Assembly (NCBI GenBank): GCA_049647585.1
Contig: JBARXY010000026.1
Location: 124,001 to 188,000 of the forward strand
DNA: 64,000 nucleotides
DNA from: JAGQSZ01 sp049647585
Lineage (GTDB): Bacteria; Actinomycetota; Acidimicrobiia; Acidimicrobiales; Microtrichaceae
Direction: 5' to 3'
A program made the position numbers and the translations under genes. Positions 26,424 through 34,391 of the stretch are shown here, one piece after another. The first letter of the stretch is position 1. The number at the start of each line of letters is the position of its first letter. The notes below the pieces were generated by a model. The model saw nothing but the letters and a program-made list of their open reading frames with translations. It ran no database searches and was not told the DNA's origin.

Positions 26424-28526
26424 ATGTCTGAGCAGCGCAGCAGTGGTGTCAACCAGGTTCAAGAGCGCCGGGTAGCAGGCGTGGAACAACGAAGTCTCAT
26501 CCGGGCCAGAGAGCTGGACCGAGAGGAGCCCGTGCGTTGTGCAGTTCCGCTCGGAACGATCGACGCCGGCGCAATGGCAGATGTCGACCCTGCGGGCTTG
26601 TTGCAGATGCGCGGCGCATCGTGGAGTGTCGACTGGTGGATCGGCGCAGCTGACCGTTGGCATTTTCCTTCCCAGGACGCCACGGTCGTCCAGTCGCTCG
26701 TCGACTCGACACCTGTTGTGCAGACCGCCATGCACGTCCCAGGCGGCGAGATCATCCACCGGGTGTTCGCCGTCAGGGCCAGTTCGGACTCAGCCCCCGA
26801 CACGGTCCCTGCTACCTCAACTGGCGAGGGGTCAACCACTGGGACAGGACCCGCCTTAGACCCGGACGAAGCTCCTCGCTGGGACGACTCGGCGGTGGTT
26901 GTCGAGGTTGAAAATCGCAGTTCGACGCCTGTGGCGCTCGCTTTTGCATTCGTTCCACTTGGGCTGTCCGGGCCCGGTGAGATCAACGAACTGTCAGTCG
27001 GCGGCAACACAATCTGGGTCGACGGTGAGGTGGCCGGAGTTCTCTCCCGCCCCGTGTCCAGACGTGTCGTCGGCCCACCGGGAACGGCCTCGATCCGACT
27101 CGACATGACCGATGACGAGGATCCGGAGGGCACCTGGGCCGTGCCCGGACAGTTGGCTGAAGGCGCATATGTCGTTCCGCTACCCCACACGGCAGTTGTC
27201 CGACTTCTGATCCCACGCATCGTTGGGCGGACCGGAGGGTCTGGCAATCGGTGGGGCCGTCGACGGAGCAACGTAGGCCCGGTTCCCGGAGCGACATGGC
27301 AGGCACCGACCTCGGAACAGATCAGCAGCGGCTGGTCCGTGCACACACGTGACGCGGCTTCGATAACGACACCGGAGCCGCTTCTGGCAAGCCTTTTGAA
27401 GGTTGCCGAGAGTCACCTGTTGGTCGCATCCACCGATGTCTTCCTCGATGGCGATGGAGTGGTCCCCACGGCGCTTCGCAACGCCCAACTCGTAGAGAAT
27501 CTGGTGACTGCCGGTATTGACGAGCCGCTCGGTCCGATCGCCAGGGCGCTGGTCGACTCTGAGCGAATCGGCGGTTCGATTCGCATGCCTGATCGCAGTG
27601 ACGCGGTGGTGGCGCTACTTCACGCAGCTGCGCCTCTGATGGTGGGCTCGCGCTCGGAAGTCTGGACCGAAGACCTCATCGGAGCGGTGGCGAAGGGAAT
27701 CCATCGAATCGGACAGGGCAAGGGGATCGTTCCGGGGTCAGCCCAGGACCGGCCGTTGGACGCGGCGCTGGGGGGTTGGTCCCTGACTCGTTCAGCGGCA
27801 GTGGCTCTGTCCCGACTCGCACCGGCGTTGCGCTTCGTAGATCAGCCAGAAGTTGCGGAGTCCGCGGAGTTGACAGCGCAGCGACTGTGGGCCGAGGTCG
27901 GGACCCTGCAGGTTGAGCTATCTGCGAAGCTTTCGGGTCTAGCTGACTTGAGCTCGCAACGATCTCTTCTTTGGAGGGCGATCCTCGAGCGTGCCTCGGT
28001 TATCTCTGGAGCTTCAACCGCTGTTGACGGGCTCATGGCTTTTGCAAGGGTGGGCAACCTGGGGGTCCTGGGATCCTTCGTCGACGCCGACGGAAACTCT
28101 GTCGGAGACATCGCGGTAGACCCTGCGGCGATTGCAGCGCGGGCGGGTGCGGTCATGGATCTTGTGTGTGCCGAGGGAGCGGAGGGTCCGGTGATTCTGC
28201 CGTCCTGGTCGCCACATTGGTTCGACAAACCTGTTGAGGCGAACCGTGTGCGGACTTCATGGGGCTTGGTGTCGTACGCGGTGCGCTGGCACGGCGAACG
28301 TCCGGCGATCCTGTGGGAGATCGAGCCCGCGGTCGGAGCTTCATCGATGGCTGCGCCAGTGCTGACTGCGCCGGGCTTGGACCCACAATGGCGGGCATCG
28401 GGATGGTCGGGAGAAGCGTTGCTTTCACCCGTGCAGGTGTCCGACGAGGTGCTGGCGGAGATCGCCGAACGAGCGACCCCACGGCTGTCGGTTCAGCTCG
28501 GAATGAAGAAGCCCAAGAAGGGCTGA
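26424..28526 (+). CDS. Large unknown protein, possibly of the six-hairpin glycosidase type
   Basis: A 700-aa soluble protein without signal peptide or membrane segments. I do not recognise the family. The N-terminal 300 residues look beta-rich (VEVENRSSTPVALAFAFVPLG) with a Ser/Thr/Gly low-complexity insertion, while the C-terminal 400 residues are helical with repeated patterns such as LVENLVTAGIDEPLGPIARAL. A beta-sandwich followed by an alpha/alpha toroid is the layout of glycan debranching-like enzymes, so a carbohydrate-related fold is possible, but no catalytic residue is identified. ATG 26424 was chosen as the upstream frame overlaps gpsA. Downstream are two GC-rich repeat units. Confidence 0.75.
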   Translation: MSEQRSSGVNQVQERRVAGVEQRSLIRARELDREEPVRCAVPLGTIDAGAMADVDPAGLLQMRGASWSVDWWIGAADRWHFPSQDATVVQSLVDSTPVVQTAMHVPGGEIIHRVFAVRASSDSAPDTVPATSTGEGSTTGTGPALDPDEAPRWDDSAVVVEVENRSSTPVALAFAFVPLGLSGPGEINELSVGGNTIWVDGEVAGVLSRPVSRRVVGPPGTASIRLDMTDDEDPEGTWAVPGQLAEGAYVVPLPHTAVVRLLIPRIVGRTGGSGNRWGRRRSNVGPVPGATWQAPTSEQISSGWSVHTRDAASITTPEPLLASLLKVAESHLLVASTDVFLDGDGVVPTALRNAQLVENLVTAGIDEPLGPIARALVDSERIGGSIRMPDRSDAVVALLHAAAPLMVGSRSEVWTEDLIGAVAKGIHRIGQGKGIVPGSAQDRPLDAALGGWSLTRSAAVALSRLAPALRFVDQPEVAESAELTAQRLWAEVGTLQVELSAKLSGLADLSSQRSLLWRAILERASVISGASTAVDGLMAFARVGNLGVLGSFVDADGNSVGDIAVDPAAIAARAGAVMDLVCAEGAEGPVILPSWSPHWFDKPVEANRVRTSWGLVSYAVRWHGERPAILWEIEPAVGASSMAAPVLTAPGLDPQWRASGWSGEALLSPVQVSDEVLAEIAERATPRLSVQLGMKKPKKG

Positions 28527-28528
28527 CC

Positions 28529-28570
28529 AGCGGGCTGGGTGGCGGCTGACCCGCGGGCTGAGTGGCGGCT
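28529..28570. repeat. Two 19-bp GC-rich direct repeats in a convergent gap
   Basis: Near-identical units (GCGGGCTGGGTGGCGGCT and GCGGGCTGAGTGGCGGCT) lie at 28529-28547 and 28552-28570 between the convergent ends of the 700-aa gene and the P450 gene. No hairpin or T-run is evident. Confidence 0.6.
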
Positions 28571-28581
28571 ATGCCGGTGGG

Positions 28582-29838
28582 TCAACCGAGCTTGAGCGGC
28601 AGCGATTCGAGGCCACGAAGGGTGAAACTCGATCTGTAAGTCGGGGCCGATGCTCCCAGTCGATCAGTGTCCAACTCGATGCTCTGGAAGCGGCGGAGGA
28701 ATGAACTGAAGACGATCTCGCCCTCGGCCCGTGCCAGATGTGCTCCCAGGCAGTGGTGTGCGCCCCAGCCGAAACTCAGGGGAGGGGTCTGTTCGGGAGA
28801 GATGAAGCGTTGAACATCGAATCTGGCGGCGTCGACGTAGACGGAATCATCGAGGTTGGCGCTTCCTTGGAGGACGACGAAGGAATCTCCCCTCGAGAAT
28901 GTCTCACCAAACAGCTCGACGGATTGCAGCACGGTCCTGACGTTCATCTGGACCGGTGAGTCGGCGCGCAATATCTCCATGATTGCCGAGGACATCAGAT
29001 CGGGATTTGATCTGAGTAGCTCCATCTGGTCCGGGTTGCGCAGAAGCAGCCACATCCCGTTGCCGATCAAGTTCGATGTCGTCTCGAAACCAGCTGAGTA
29101 GAGAAGAATTGCGTTCGCAATCAGTTCATCCGTCGAGAGCTTGTCGCCGTGCTCCTCGACCTCAATGAGGGCGCTCAGGAGGCCATCATCGGGGTGCGAG
29201 CGTCGCTCATCGATCAGGCCAACGAAAAAATTGATCAGCTCTTCGAGATCGTTCTTCCCATGCGCGATCGCCTCGTCGTCGGAAGCCGAGTCGATCAATG
29301 CGGTGACCGATCGCACCAAAGGTCTGATCCGCTCGGTCTCGTCGGTCGGAATCCCGAGCAACATACTGATGACGGAGATCGGAAACTCGGCTGCCAGGCC
29401 CGACACCAGGTCACCGCCACGGTTGCGGCCAAAGTCGTCGAGGATCGGGTCAAGCATTGACTGCATCAGGGGCCTCAGCGACTCGACCCGGCGAGGAGTG
29501 AATGCCCGACTCACCAGGGAACGAATTCGGGTGTGATCGGGTGGGTTCAAGAGCAACATGCTGGTCGTTGTTCCCTCAAGGACCCTCTGTCGACCAGAGA
29601 TGGTGGGTCGTGAACCCATATCCTCCTCGGGGCGCCCGAGTTTGGGATGACGCAAGACCTCCAGGCAGTCGCGGTAGCCGGCTACCACGGTCGCTCCGGT
29701 TGAACTCTTCCACCTCGGCTTGGAAGCCCTGAGGCGTGAGTAGGCGGCATACGGATCCTGGCGGCCCTCTTGTGTGAGGATCGTCGAGATCAAAAGGTCG
29801 TCCGCCTGTGGATCCGTGAGCTCCCCGATCTCGATCAT
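28582..29838 (-). CDS. Cytochrome P450
   Basis: A 418-aa soluble bacterial P450. The haem-binding loop FGWGAHHCLGAH places the Cys ligand at residue 363; the I-helix oxygen-activation motif is AGFETT around residue 245; and the ExxR-type motif is in IMEILRADSP, where ExxR reads EILR. The Arg-rich FTPRRV and RFDVQRF motifs also fit. It would hydroxylate a hydrophobic substrate using electrons from a ferredoxin; no ferredoxin or reductase gene is next to it. The start at 29838 has no convincing ribosome site and could be leaderless. Confidence 0.95.
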   Translation of the reverse strand: MIEIGELTDPQADDLLISTILTQEGRQDPYAAYSRLRASKPRWKSSTGATVVAGYRDCLEVLRHPKLGRPEEDMGSRPTISGRQRVLEGTTTSMLLLNPPDHTRIRSLVSRAFTPRRVESLRPLMQSMLDPILDDFGRNRGGDLVSGLAAEFPISVISMLLGIPTDETERIRPLVRSVTALIDSASDDEAIAHGKNDLEELINFFVGLIDERRSHPDDGLLSALIEVEEHGDKLSTDELIANAILLYSAGFETTSNLIGNGMWLLLRNPDQMELLRSNPDLMSSAIMEILRADSPVQMNVRTVLQSVELFGETFSRGDSFVVLQGSANLDDSVYVDAARFDVQRFISPEQTPPLSFGWGAHHCLGAHLARAEGEIVFSSFLRRFQSIELDTDRLGASAPTYRSSFTLRGLESLPLKLG

Positions 29839-29994
29839 TCCAGAAGCTTTGCAGAATGCAGAAGCCCAATGGGCCCAGGAGCGGCGAAGAGTCTCAGCGA
29901 TTTCGCACCGATGCTCGCTGGAGTGGGCCCGCCGAGTGCCGGTCGCGCCGGTCCTCGTTGCACGGGTGCTGGTTTACTCCGAGCCGCCGAGTGC

Positions 29995-30276
29995 TCAGCG
30001 AAGCACTTCGGGGCGGATCACCGCGGCAGGAAACCAGGCTGGAAGTATCCGTCCGTCTGAGCCTCTGCGCAGTTTGACCATCGCCTCATCCACCACTGCG
30101 ACGGAGAACCCATGGGTCCAACGACGGTTGAAACTACTGAGCACCTCGACGGGTTCACCCACCGCCAGACGCCCCCGTAGATCGATCGGCTCGCTGGTCG
30201 GCGCGGCCGAACCCGGACGATCAAGTCCTGTCGAGTGATCAAGTCCTGTCAGATCGACAACCGTTGGCTTATCCAC
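29995..30276 (-). CDS. Small unknown protein with SH3-like strand pattern
   Basis: A 93-aa protein starting at GTG 30276 behind a GGGGGG run. The last 55 residues look like a small beta barrel (GEPVEVLSSFNRRWTHGFSVAVVDEAMVKLRRGSDG), as in actinobacterial proteins with SH3-like folds; the first 35 residues are polar. No signal peptide. It is divergent from rnhB with 137 bp between. Family not known. Confidence 0.6.
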   Translation of the reverse strand: MDKPTVVDLTGLDHSTGLDRPGSAAPTSEPIDLRGRLAVGEPVEVLSSFNRRWTHGFSVAVVDEAMVKLRRGSDGRILPAWFPAAVIRPEVLR

Positions 30277-30413
30277 TTGGGACCCCCCGTGTGGTGAGCA
30301 GTGCGTTTCCTTCAGGATCGGCAGGTGGCGATCACTTTTCAAGGGAATGCGTCTGAATTCACATCGATTCTTGAGTGATCCATCGAAGGTCCCACAGGGT
30401 CTACGGTTCGGGC

Positions 30414-31115
30414 ATGGCCTCCGCCAAGCCTCCTCCGACCCTGACATTGGAGAAGACTCTCTGGGCGGCGGGGAATGACGTGGTCGTCGGCGTTGATGAA
30501 GTAGGCCGGGGATCGTGGGCAGGTCCCTTGACCGTGGGTGCGGCGGTGCTTCCAACGGATCGCAGGGTCAACGGAGTCCGAGACTCGAAACAGTTGAGCG
30601 AGACTCGGCGCGAGGCCCTCTTCGATCGGGTTGCGGGCTGGTGTCGAGCCTGGTCAGTCGGGCACGCCAGTCACATGGAATGCGACGAACTTGGAATGTC
30701 AGCGGCGCAGAAGTTGGCTGCTGCACGCGCGATAGAGGGTCTGGGAATCTCTCCGGATGTCGTTCTGGTCGATGGCAACTGGGACTTCATCGGCAACGGC
30801 AAGACCCGGACGGTCATCAAGGGTGACACCAAGGTTCTCTCCATCGCTGCTGCATCGATTCTGGCGAAGGTGACCAGAGACCGGATCATGCGGGCCGAGG
30901 CCGAGAACTACCCGGCCTTCGACTTCGACCGGAACAAGGGGTATCCCTGCCCTCGACATCAGTTCGCACTCAAGGGATATGGACCAACACCGATCCACCG
31001 TCGTAGCTGGGCCTTCATGGACTCGCTGCCATGGCCGGGGCTCAGGCTGCCCCCGGTGAACGCCAGGTATGAGCTTTCCAAACCGGTCGCAGCGGTTCTG
31101 GAATTCGAGGGCTAG
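30414..31115 (+). CDS. rnhB: Ribonuclease HII
   Basis: A 233-aa enzyme that cuts RNA in RNA:DNA hybrids and single ribonucleotides embedded in DNA. The catalytic DEVGRG motif is at residues 28-33, followed by WAGPLTVGAAVLP, the DGNWDF (third acid) and the fourth acid in TRDRIM. The C-terminal SHRGYP-like motif is represented by NKGYPCPRHQ. ATG 30414 fits the family length; an upstream in-frame ATG (30375) would add 13 residues. Together with Ung and the mutasome it is part of the repair gene content of this window. Confidence 0.94.
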   Translation: MASAKPPPTLTLEKTLWAAGNDVVVGVDEVGRGSWAGPLTVGAAVLPTDRRVNGVRDSKQLSETRREALFDRVAGWCRAWSVGHASHMECDELGMSAAQKLAAARAIEGLGISPDVVLVDGNWDFIGNGKTRTVIKGDTKVLSIAAASILAKVTRDRIMRAEAENYPAFDFDRNKGYPCPRHQFALKGYGPTPIHRRSWAFMDSLPWPGLRLPPVNARYELSKPVAAVLEFEG

Positions 31116-31231
31116 ACTGCAAACATTAGTTAGCAAATGCTTTCACTTGTTACATGGAGCTGTGTCAACATTGAGTAGCGATCCGTCGCCTCCACAATCG
31201 TGCAGGTCTCTTGTCGAGAGGAGGGTCCCAG

Positions 31232-31867
31232 GTGAGTGAAAACAGAACCCGTGGAGTGCAGTTCGGTGCGCCTCGAAGCACCGCTGCCCCTACCGGTACG
31301 GGAGTCGAACCACCGTTGCCCGAGTGGGTCGACGTTTCCCAGACACTTGAACGCTGGTTCGCCTTTGTCGACGTCTGCGGGTTCACATCGTTCACCGAGG
31401 AAAACGGCACGCTGGCCGCCACAGAGGTTCTGACCCGATTCCGTACCGCGGTTCGTGGTGTCACCGGTCGACGCGGCGTGCGGGTACTCAAGTGGCTGGG
31501 TGATGGGGCGATGCTCGTCGGCGTCGAACCGGGACCTGTGATCGCAGCGGTCTGTGAGTTGAACATGCGGCTCGAGCAGGACCGCTTCGACGTCCACGCC
31601 GGTATTGCCGGTGGTCACGTACTTCTGTTCGAGGGCGACGACTACATCGGCCCTGCGGCCAACCATGCGGCCCGGCTGTGCGAGGCGGCGAGTCCCTGTG
31701 AGGTGCTGGCTGTGGGCGTTCACGCGCATCTTCCCGACTGGGTCGATATCACTGCAGAGCGGACGATCAAGGCCCACGGAATCGGTGAGTTGCAGAACGT
31801 CTCGGTTCTTGAGATCGCCAGCGATCTGAGCGACCGACGTACCCTCGAACACCGGATCGCGGGTTGA
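31232..31867 (+). CDS. Class III adenylate/guanylate cyclase-domain protein
   Basis: A 211-aa protein consisting of one catalytic domain. The first metal-binding Asp is in FVDVCGFTSFTEENG, the second Asp in KWLGDGAMLVG. Ser/Thr-containing AGIAGGHVLLFEGDDYIG and AARLCEAA match the class III fold. There is no receiver, HAMP or membrane segment. It likely makes cAMP (or is a regulatory homologue). GTG 31232 has AGGAGG about 8 nt upstream. The next gene starts within its stop codon (TTGA overlap), and encodes a four-helix membrane protein that may tether or modulate it. Confidence 0.83.
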   Translation: MSENRTRGVQFGAPRSTAAPTGTGVEPPLPEWVDVSQTLERWFAFVDVCGFTSFTEENGTLAATEVLTRFRTAVRGVTGRRGVRVLKWLGDGAMLVGVEPGPVIAAVCELNMRLEQDRFDVHAGIAGGHVLLFEGDDYIGPAANHAARLCEAASPCEVLAVGVHAHLPDWVDITAERTIKAHGIGELQNVSVLEIASDLSDRRTLEHRIAG

Positions 31868-32295
31868 TTCCCATCCGTGGTCGTTCGGCAGCACTGACCG
31901 TTGGATTCCTCGGTTGGACCATCTTCGTCTGGGGAATCGTCCGGGTCAGGAACATCCTCGGTGACGACGCTCTGAGCACTTCGTCGCGCAACCAGTCGCT
32001 GTTGCTCTCGGCGACCTTCTGGGTTCCGGCGGTCATTCTGGCGGTAGCGGTAGGAGTCTCGCTGGTGAAGAAGTCGCCGCTGGCTTCCTGGGTGAGAATC
32101 GGATTGATGGGATTGGCCGGATGGTCGGTTCTGGTTTGGATTTTCAGAGCTGTCGACATCGCCTTGACGAGCGACAGGGGTGCCGCATTCATAGCGGTCC
32201 ACGTCGTGCTCGGATTGATCTCAATTGCCCTCGCGGTGCTCGTGGTTGGTGAGCTCCGGTCATCGGTGGAACACCGGACGACCAGTCCCGGGTAG
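31864..32295 (+). CDS. Four-helix membrane protein coupled to the cyclase gene
   Basis: A 143-aa integral membrane protein with four hydrophobic segments (around residues 10-28, 45-65, 78-96 and 108-128) and a polar tail. The TTG start overlaps the cyclase stop (TTGA), strongly suggesting translational coupling. It has no recognised domain. A role in membrane sensing for the cyclase is a reasonable guess from gene order. Its 3' end leads into the hairpin-rich convergent gap. Confidence 0.68.
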   Translation: MIPIRGRSAALTVGFLGWTIFVWGIVRVRNILGDDALSTSSRNQSLLLSATFWVPAVILAVAVGVSLVKKSPLASWVRIGLMGLAGWSVLVWIFRAVDIALTSDRGAAFIAVHVVLGLISIALAVLVVGELRSSVEHRTTSPG

Positions 32296-32354
32296 CAGAT
32301 ATCGGCCGGGCTTCCGGCACTTGGGTAGCCCTGCTGGGAAGGCCTTCAGCCGTA

Positions 32355-32576
32355 ACCGGGGATAGGTGCCCCGGTACTGGCGCCGTCGGGAGATATGCAC
32401 CATTATTAAGACGTGGTTAACGCCACGTTCTGTGTCTCCCTCCCATCCACCCTTCCTCTCCCACGGGTGGCACAGATCGAGGGTCTTCCTTTCACCAGTG
32501 GTGATGGGGTCTGATGGCAGGACGACCCTCCTATCTTCTCGAAGGTCCCCGGCAGCGTTTGCAGCCGGGGACCTTC
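32355..32576 (+). ncRNA. Candidate structured small RNA: chain of five hairpins with C/U-rich single strands
   Basis: The only gap over 300 bp (32296-32604) lies between convergent genes, so it is not a leader. It holds a 7-bp hairpin (32355-32375, ACCGGGG/CCCCGGT), a 6-bp one (32411-32428, ACGTGG/CCACGT), a 6-bp one with a C/U-rich loop (32447-32470, CCACCC/GGGTGG), a longer stem (GAGGGTC 32479-32485 with GACCCTC 32524-32530) enclosing a 5-bp hairpin (32492-32504), and a 13-bp terminator stem (32541-32576). Pyrimidine runs such as CTCCCTCCC and CCTCC could pair with GGAGG ribosome sites. No known RNA family was recognised. Strand is inferred from the T-rich run after the last stem; promoter not identified. 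Confidence 0.45.
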
Positions 32577-32580
32577 TTCG
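32541..32580 (+). terminator. Strong intrinsic terminator between convergent genes
   Basis: A perfect 13-bp stem (GAAGGTCCCCGGC at 32541-32553 with its complement at 32564-32576) with a 10-nt loop, followed on the plus strand by TTCGTTCTC. It can stop the cyclase/membrane-protein transcript or a small RNA; in the minus direction the downstream run is less T-rich. Confidence 0.8.
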
Positions 32581-32584
32581 TTCT

Positions 32585-32612
32585 CTGGGCTCAGGTGTCT
32601 GGGCTCAGGTGT
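32585..32612. repeat. Tandem 14-bp duplication at the 3' end of the truncated-haemoglobin gene
   Basis: CTGGGCTCAGGTGT occurs twice back to back (32585-32598 and 32599-32612) and a third partial CTGGGG follows. The second copy covers the stop codon of the minus-strand haemoglobin gene. Confidence 0.85.
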
Positions 32613-33054
32613 CTGGGGAGTTGACCAGATGACCCGCGGCGAGCGTCAGATACTCGGTCATCCGTTCTTCCACCGCGTCACGCAGCTCTTGGTCCAGCGG
32701 TGTCTCCGGGATGGTTTCCGTCAGGGATTGGAGCATCGCGTCCAACCAGTGGGCACGTTCCGTTTCCCCTATGACGAACGGGACGTGCCTCATGCGCAGA
32801 CGGGGATGTCCCCGTAGCTCTCCGTAATCCTCAGGACCACCCCAGTACTGGCCCAGAAACAGGGCGAGACGTTCGATCGCCGGTCCCAGGTCGGTCTGTT
32901 CCGGGTAGAGCTTCAACAACACGGGGTCGGTCGCAACCCTCGAATAGAAACGTTCGACCAAGTTGTTGAAGAAGACCTGTCCGCCGACCGCCGCGAAGAC
33001 CGTTACGCGGTGGGTCTCGGAATTCGGATCTGCTTCTTCTCCGTCGCCGGTCAT
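32605..33054 (-). CDS. Truncated haemoglobin, group II (trHbO-like)
   Basis: A 149-aa globin of the 2-over-2 type. The proximal haem His is H90 in RMRHVPFVIG, the B-helix FYSRV lies at 37-41, the GGPEDYGELRGHP loop precedes the F helix, and the Trp of the G helix is in HWLDAM. These match the group II trHbO proteins, which bind O2/NO or act as peroxidases. ATG 33054 is within a purine-rich stretch; the upstream in-frame region has no support. The gene stop lies in a tandem 14-bp repeat. Confidence 0.9.
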   Translation of the reverse strand: MTGDGEEADPNSETHRVTVFAAVGGQVFFNNLVERFYSRVATDPVLLKLYPEQTDLGPAIERLALFLGQYWGGPEDYGELRGHPRLRMRHVPFVIGETERAHWLDAMLQSLTETIPETPLDQELRDAVEERMTEYLTLAAGHLVNSPDT

Positions 33055-33248
33055 CCCCCTATCGTTGCCGCCGCGGAAGCGGACATCCAGACGGCGGCTC
33101 TCGTGCTGTCGGGATGATGTGGCGGCAGTCGCGGCGTTGCGTCGCGACCAGGTCACGGCGTTGGGTCGCGGCGGAGGTGCCACCAAGCCCGCGGCGCTGG
33201 GACGTCCGTCTTTGGGGTCAAGCGATGTGGGGCGGGTAATCTCGTGAC

Positions 33249-33581
33249 ATGGGTCAGCCGGTAACTGTCATCGAGAAGCCGTCCAGCAAACCTGGGGTGG
33301 TCCGATTCGAGATCAACCGCTCATTAACGGGCACTGAGCACGAGCGTTTTCTATCGGGTGAGCCGATCGAGGGTGATCGTCCGGCGGACGAACTGGCAAG
33401 AAGGCTCTTCGCTCGGGGTGGTATCGACGGGATCCACATCATGATGAACGTCATCACCGTGAACTTGGCGAAGGGTGCCACCTCCGAGGGAATAACGGAC
33501 ATCATCGGGTCGCTCTACACCTATTACACCCCTGGTGTTCGGGTGCCCACGCCCGCTGATTTCGGTTACGTAGAGGAGTAA
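33249..33581 (+). CDS. NFU N-terminal-domain protein
   Basis: A 110-aa protein matching the NifU/NFU1 N-terminal domain (PF08712 family by pattern): EHERFLSGEPIE, ADELARRLFARGGIDGIHIMMN and the closing IGSLYTYYTPGV. In longer proteins this domain is fused to a CxxC iron-sulfur scaffold domain, but that part is missing here, so it does not carry an Fe-S cluster by itself. It lies just upstream of imuA' with a 54-bp gap containing the SOS box. Confidence 0.8.
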   Translation: MGQPVTVIEKPSSKPGVVRFEINRSLTGTEHERFLSGEPIEGDRPADELARRLFARGGIDGIHIMMNVITVNLAKGATSEGITDIIGSLYTYYTPGVRVPTPADFGYVEE

Positions 33582-33610
33582 ACGCTTCCCCGAGACCCTC
33601 TTGCAGGCTC

Positions 33611-33624
33611 CGAACATCTGTTCG
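33611..33624 (+). promoter_or_regulatory. SOS (LexA) box upstream of imuA'
   Basis: CGAACATCTGTTCG is a perfect match to the palindromic actinobacterial/mycobacterial LexA site CGAAC-N4-GTTCG, ending 11 bp before the ATG of imuA' (33636). It should keep imuA'-imuB repressed until DNA damage. Confidence 0.85.
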
Positions 33625-33635
33625 ATACTGTACGG

Positions 33636-34391
33636 ATGGAGCGCACGGAGAACGGTCGGCCCCAAGGCCGCTTGGAGTCGATCGACCGACTCAGATCGCT
33701 GATCGATCGGACCCGGCCAGTTGCCACCGCCGAACAGAAGATCCTCCCTGTACTTCCGGTTTTTGAAGACGTTCTGGCTGATCGGGGTCTACGCAGAGGG
33801 ACCACGGTAAAGATCGATGGTCATGTCGGTACAACGTCACTGGCGTTGGCTGTTTCGGCCGGACCCACTAGGGCGGGATCCTGGCTGGCATGCATTGGCC
33901 TGCCCGAGATGGGTTGGGCGGCAGCGGCCGAGATCGGGGTGGACCTAGATCGTGTGGCCGTGATCAGGTCCACGGAGTCGGCGTTCGTGACAGCGACAGC
34001 TGCCTTGGTAGATGCCTTCGATCTGGTCCTCTGCGGAATGTCCACCTCGGTGGCGCCGGCTGAAGCACGCAGATTGGCGGTGCGTGCCCGTGAACGGGGC
34101 TCGGTACTCGTTCTGTTGGGCGGCCGTATCGCTGGCGTGGGGGAGATCCGCAGAAACTGGCCCGAGGTCGCCGACGTCGAACTGACGGTCCTCGATTCTG
34201 AATGGGTCGGTACCGGCCAAGGAAGCGGTCATCTCCGCCGACGTCGGCTCACCGTGGAAGTCGGCGGCAGGAGGGGGCTGAGCCGCGCCCGTCATGTCGA
34301 GATGTTGCTGCCGGGCCATGATGGTTCGATCTCGGTGATCGATCCTCCCGCCCGCTCCGATGTGGTCGTTCCGCTCCGCAGAGCGGGGTGA
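33636..34391 (+). CDS. imuA': ImuA'-type RecA-like mutasome accessory protein
   Basis: A 251-aa RecA-fold protein of the actinobacterial ImuA' group. The position of the P-loop reads DGHVGTTSLALAV, so the Walker A lysine is missing, as expected for a non-ATPase accessory factor. The rest of the fold is recognisable (ACIGLPEMGWAAAAEIGVDLDRVAVI; DLVLCGMS). It is followed by imuB with a GTGA overlap and preceded by an SOS box. In mycobacteria ImuA', ImuB and DnaE2 act together in error-prone bypass of DNA lesions (established knowledge); the same split system is found here with dnaE2 12 kb away. Confidence 0.87.
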   Translation: MERTENGRPQGRLESIDRLRSLIDRTRPVATAEQKILPVLPVFEDVLADRGLRRGTTVKIDGHVGTTSLALAVSAGPTRAGSWLACIGLPEMGWAAAAEIGVDLDRVAVIRSTESAFVTATAALVDAFDLVLCGMSTSVAPAEARRLAVRARERGSVLVLLGGRIAGVGEIRRNWPEVADVELTVLDSEWVGTGQGSGHLRRRRLTVEVGGRRGLSRARHVEMLLPGHDGSISVIDPPARSDVVVPLRRAG

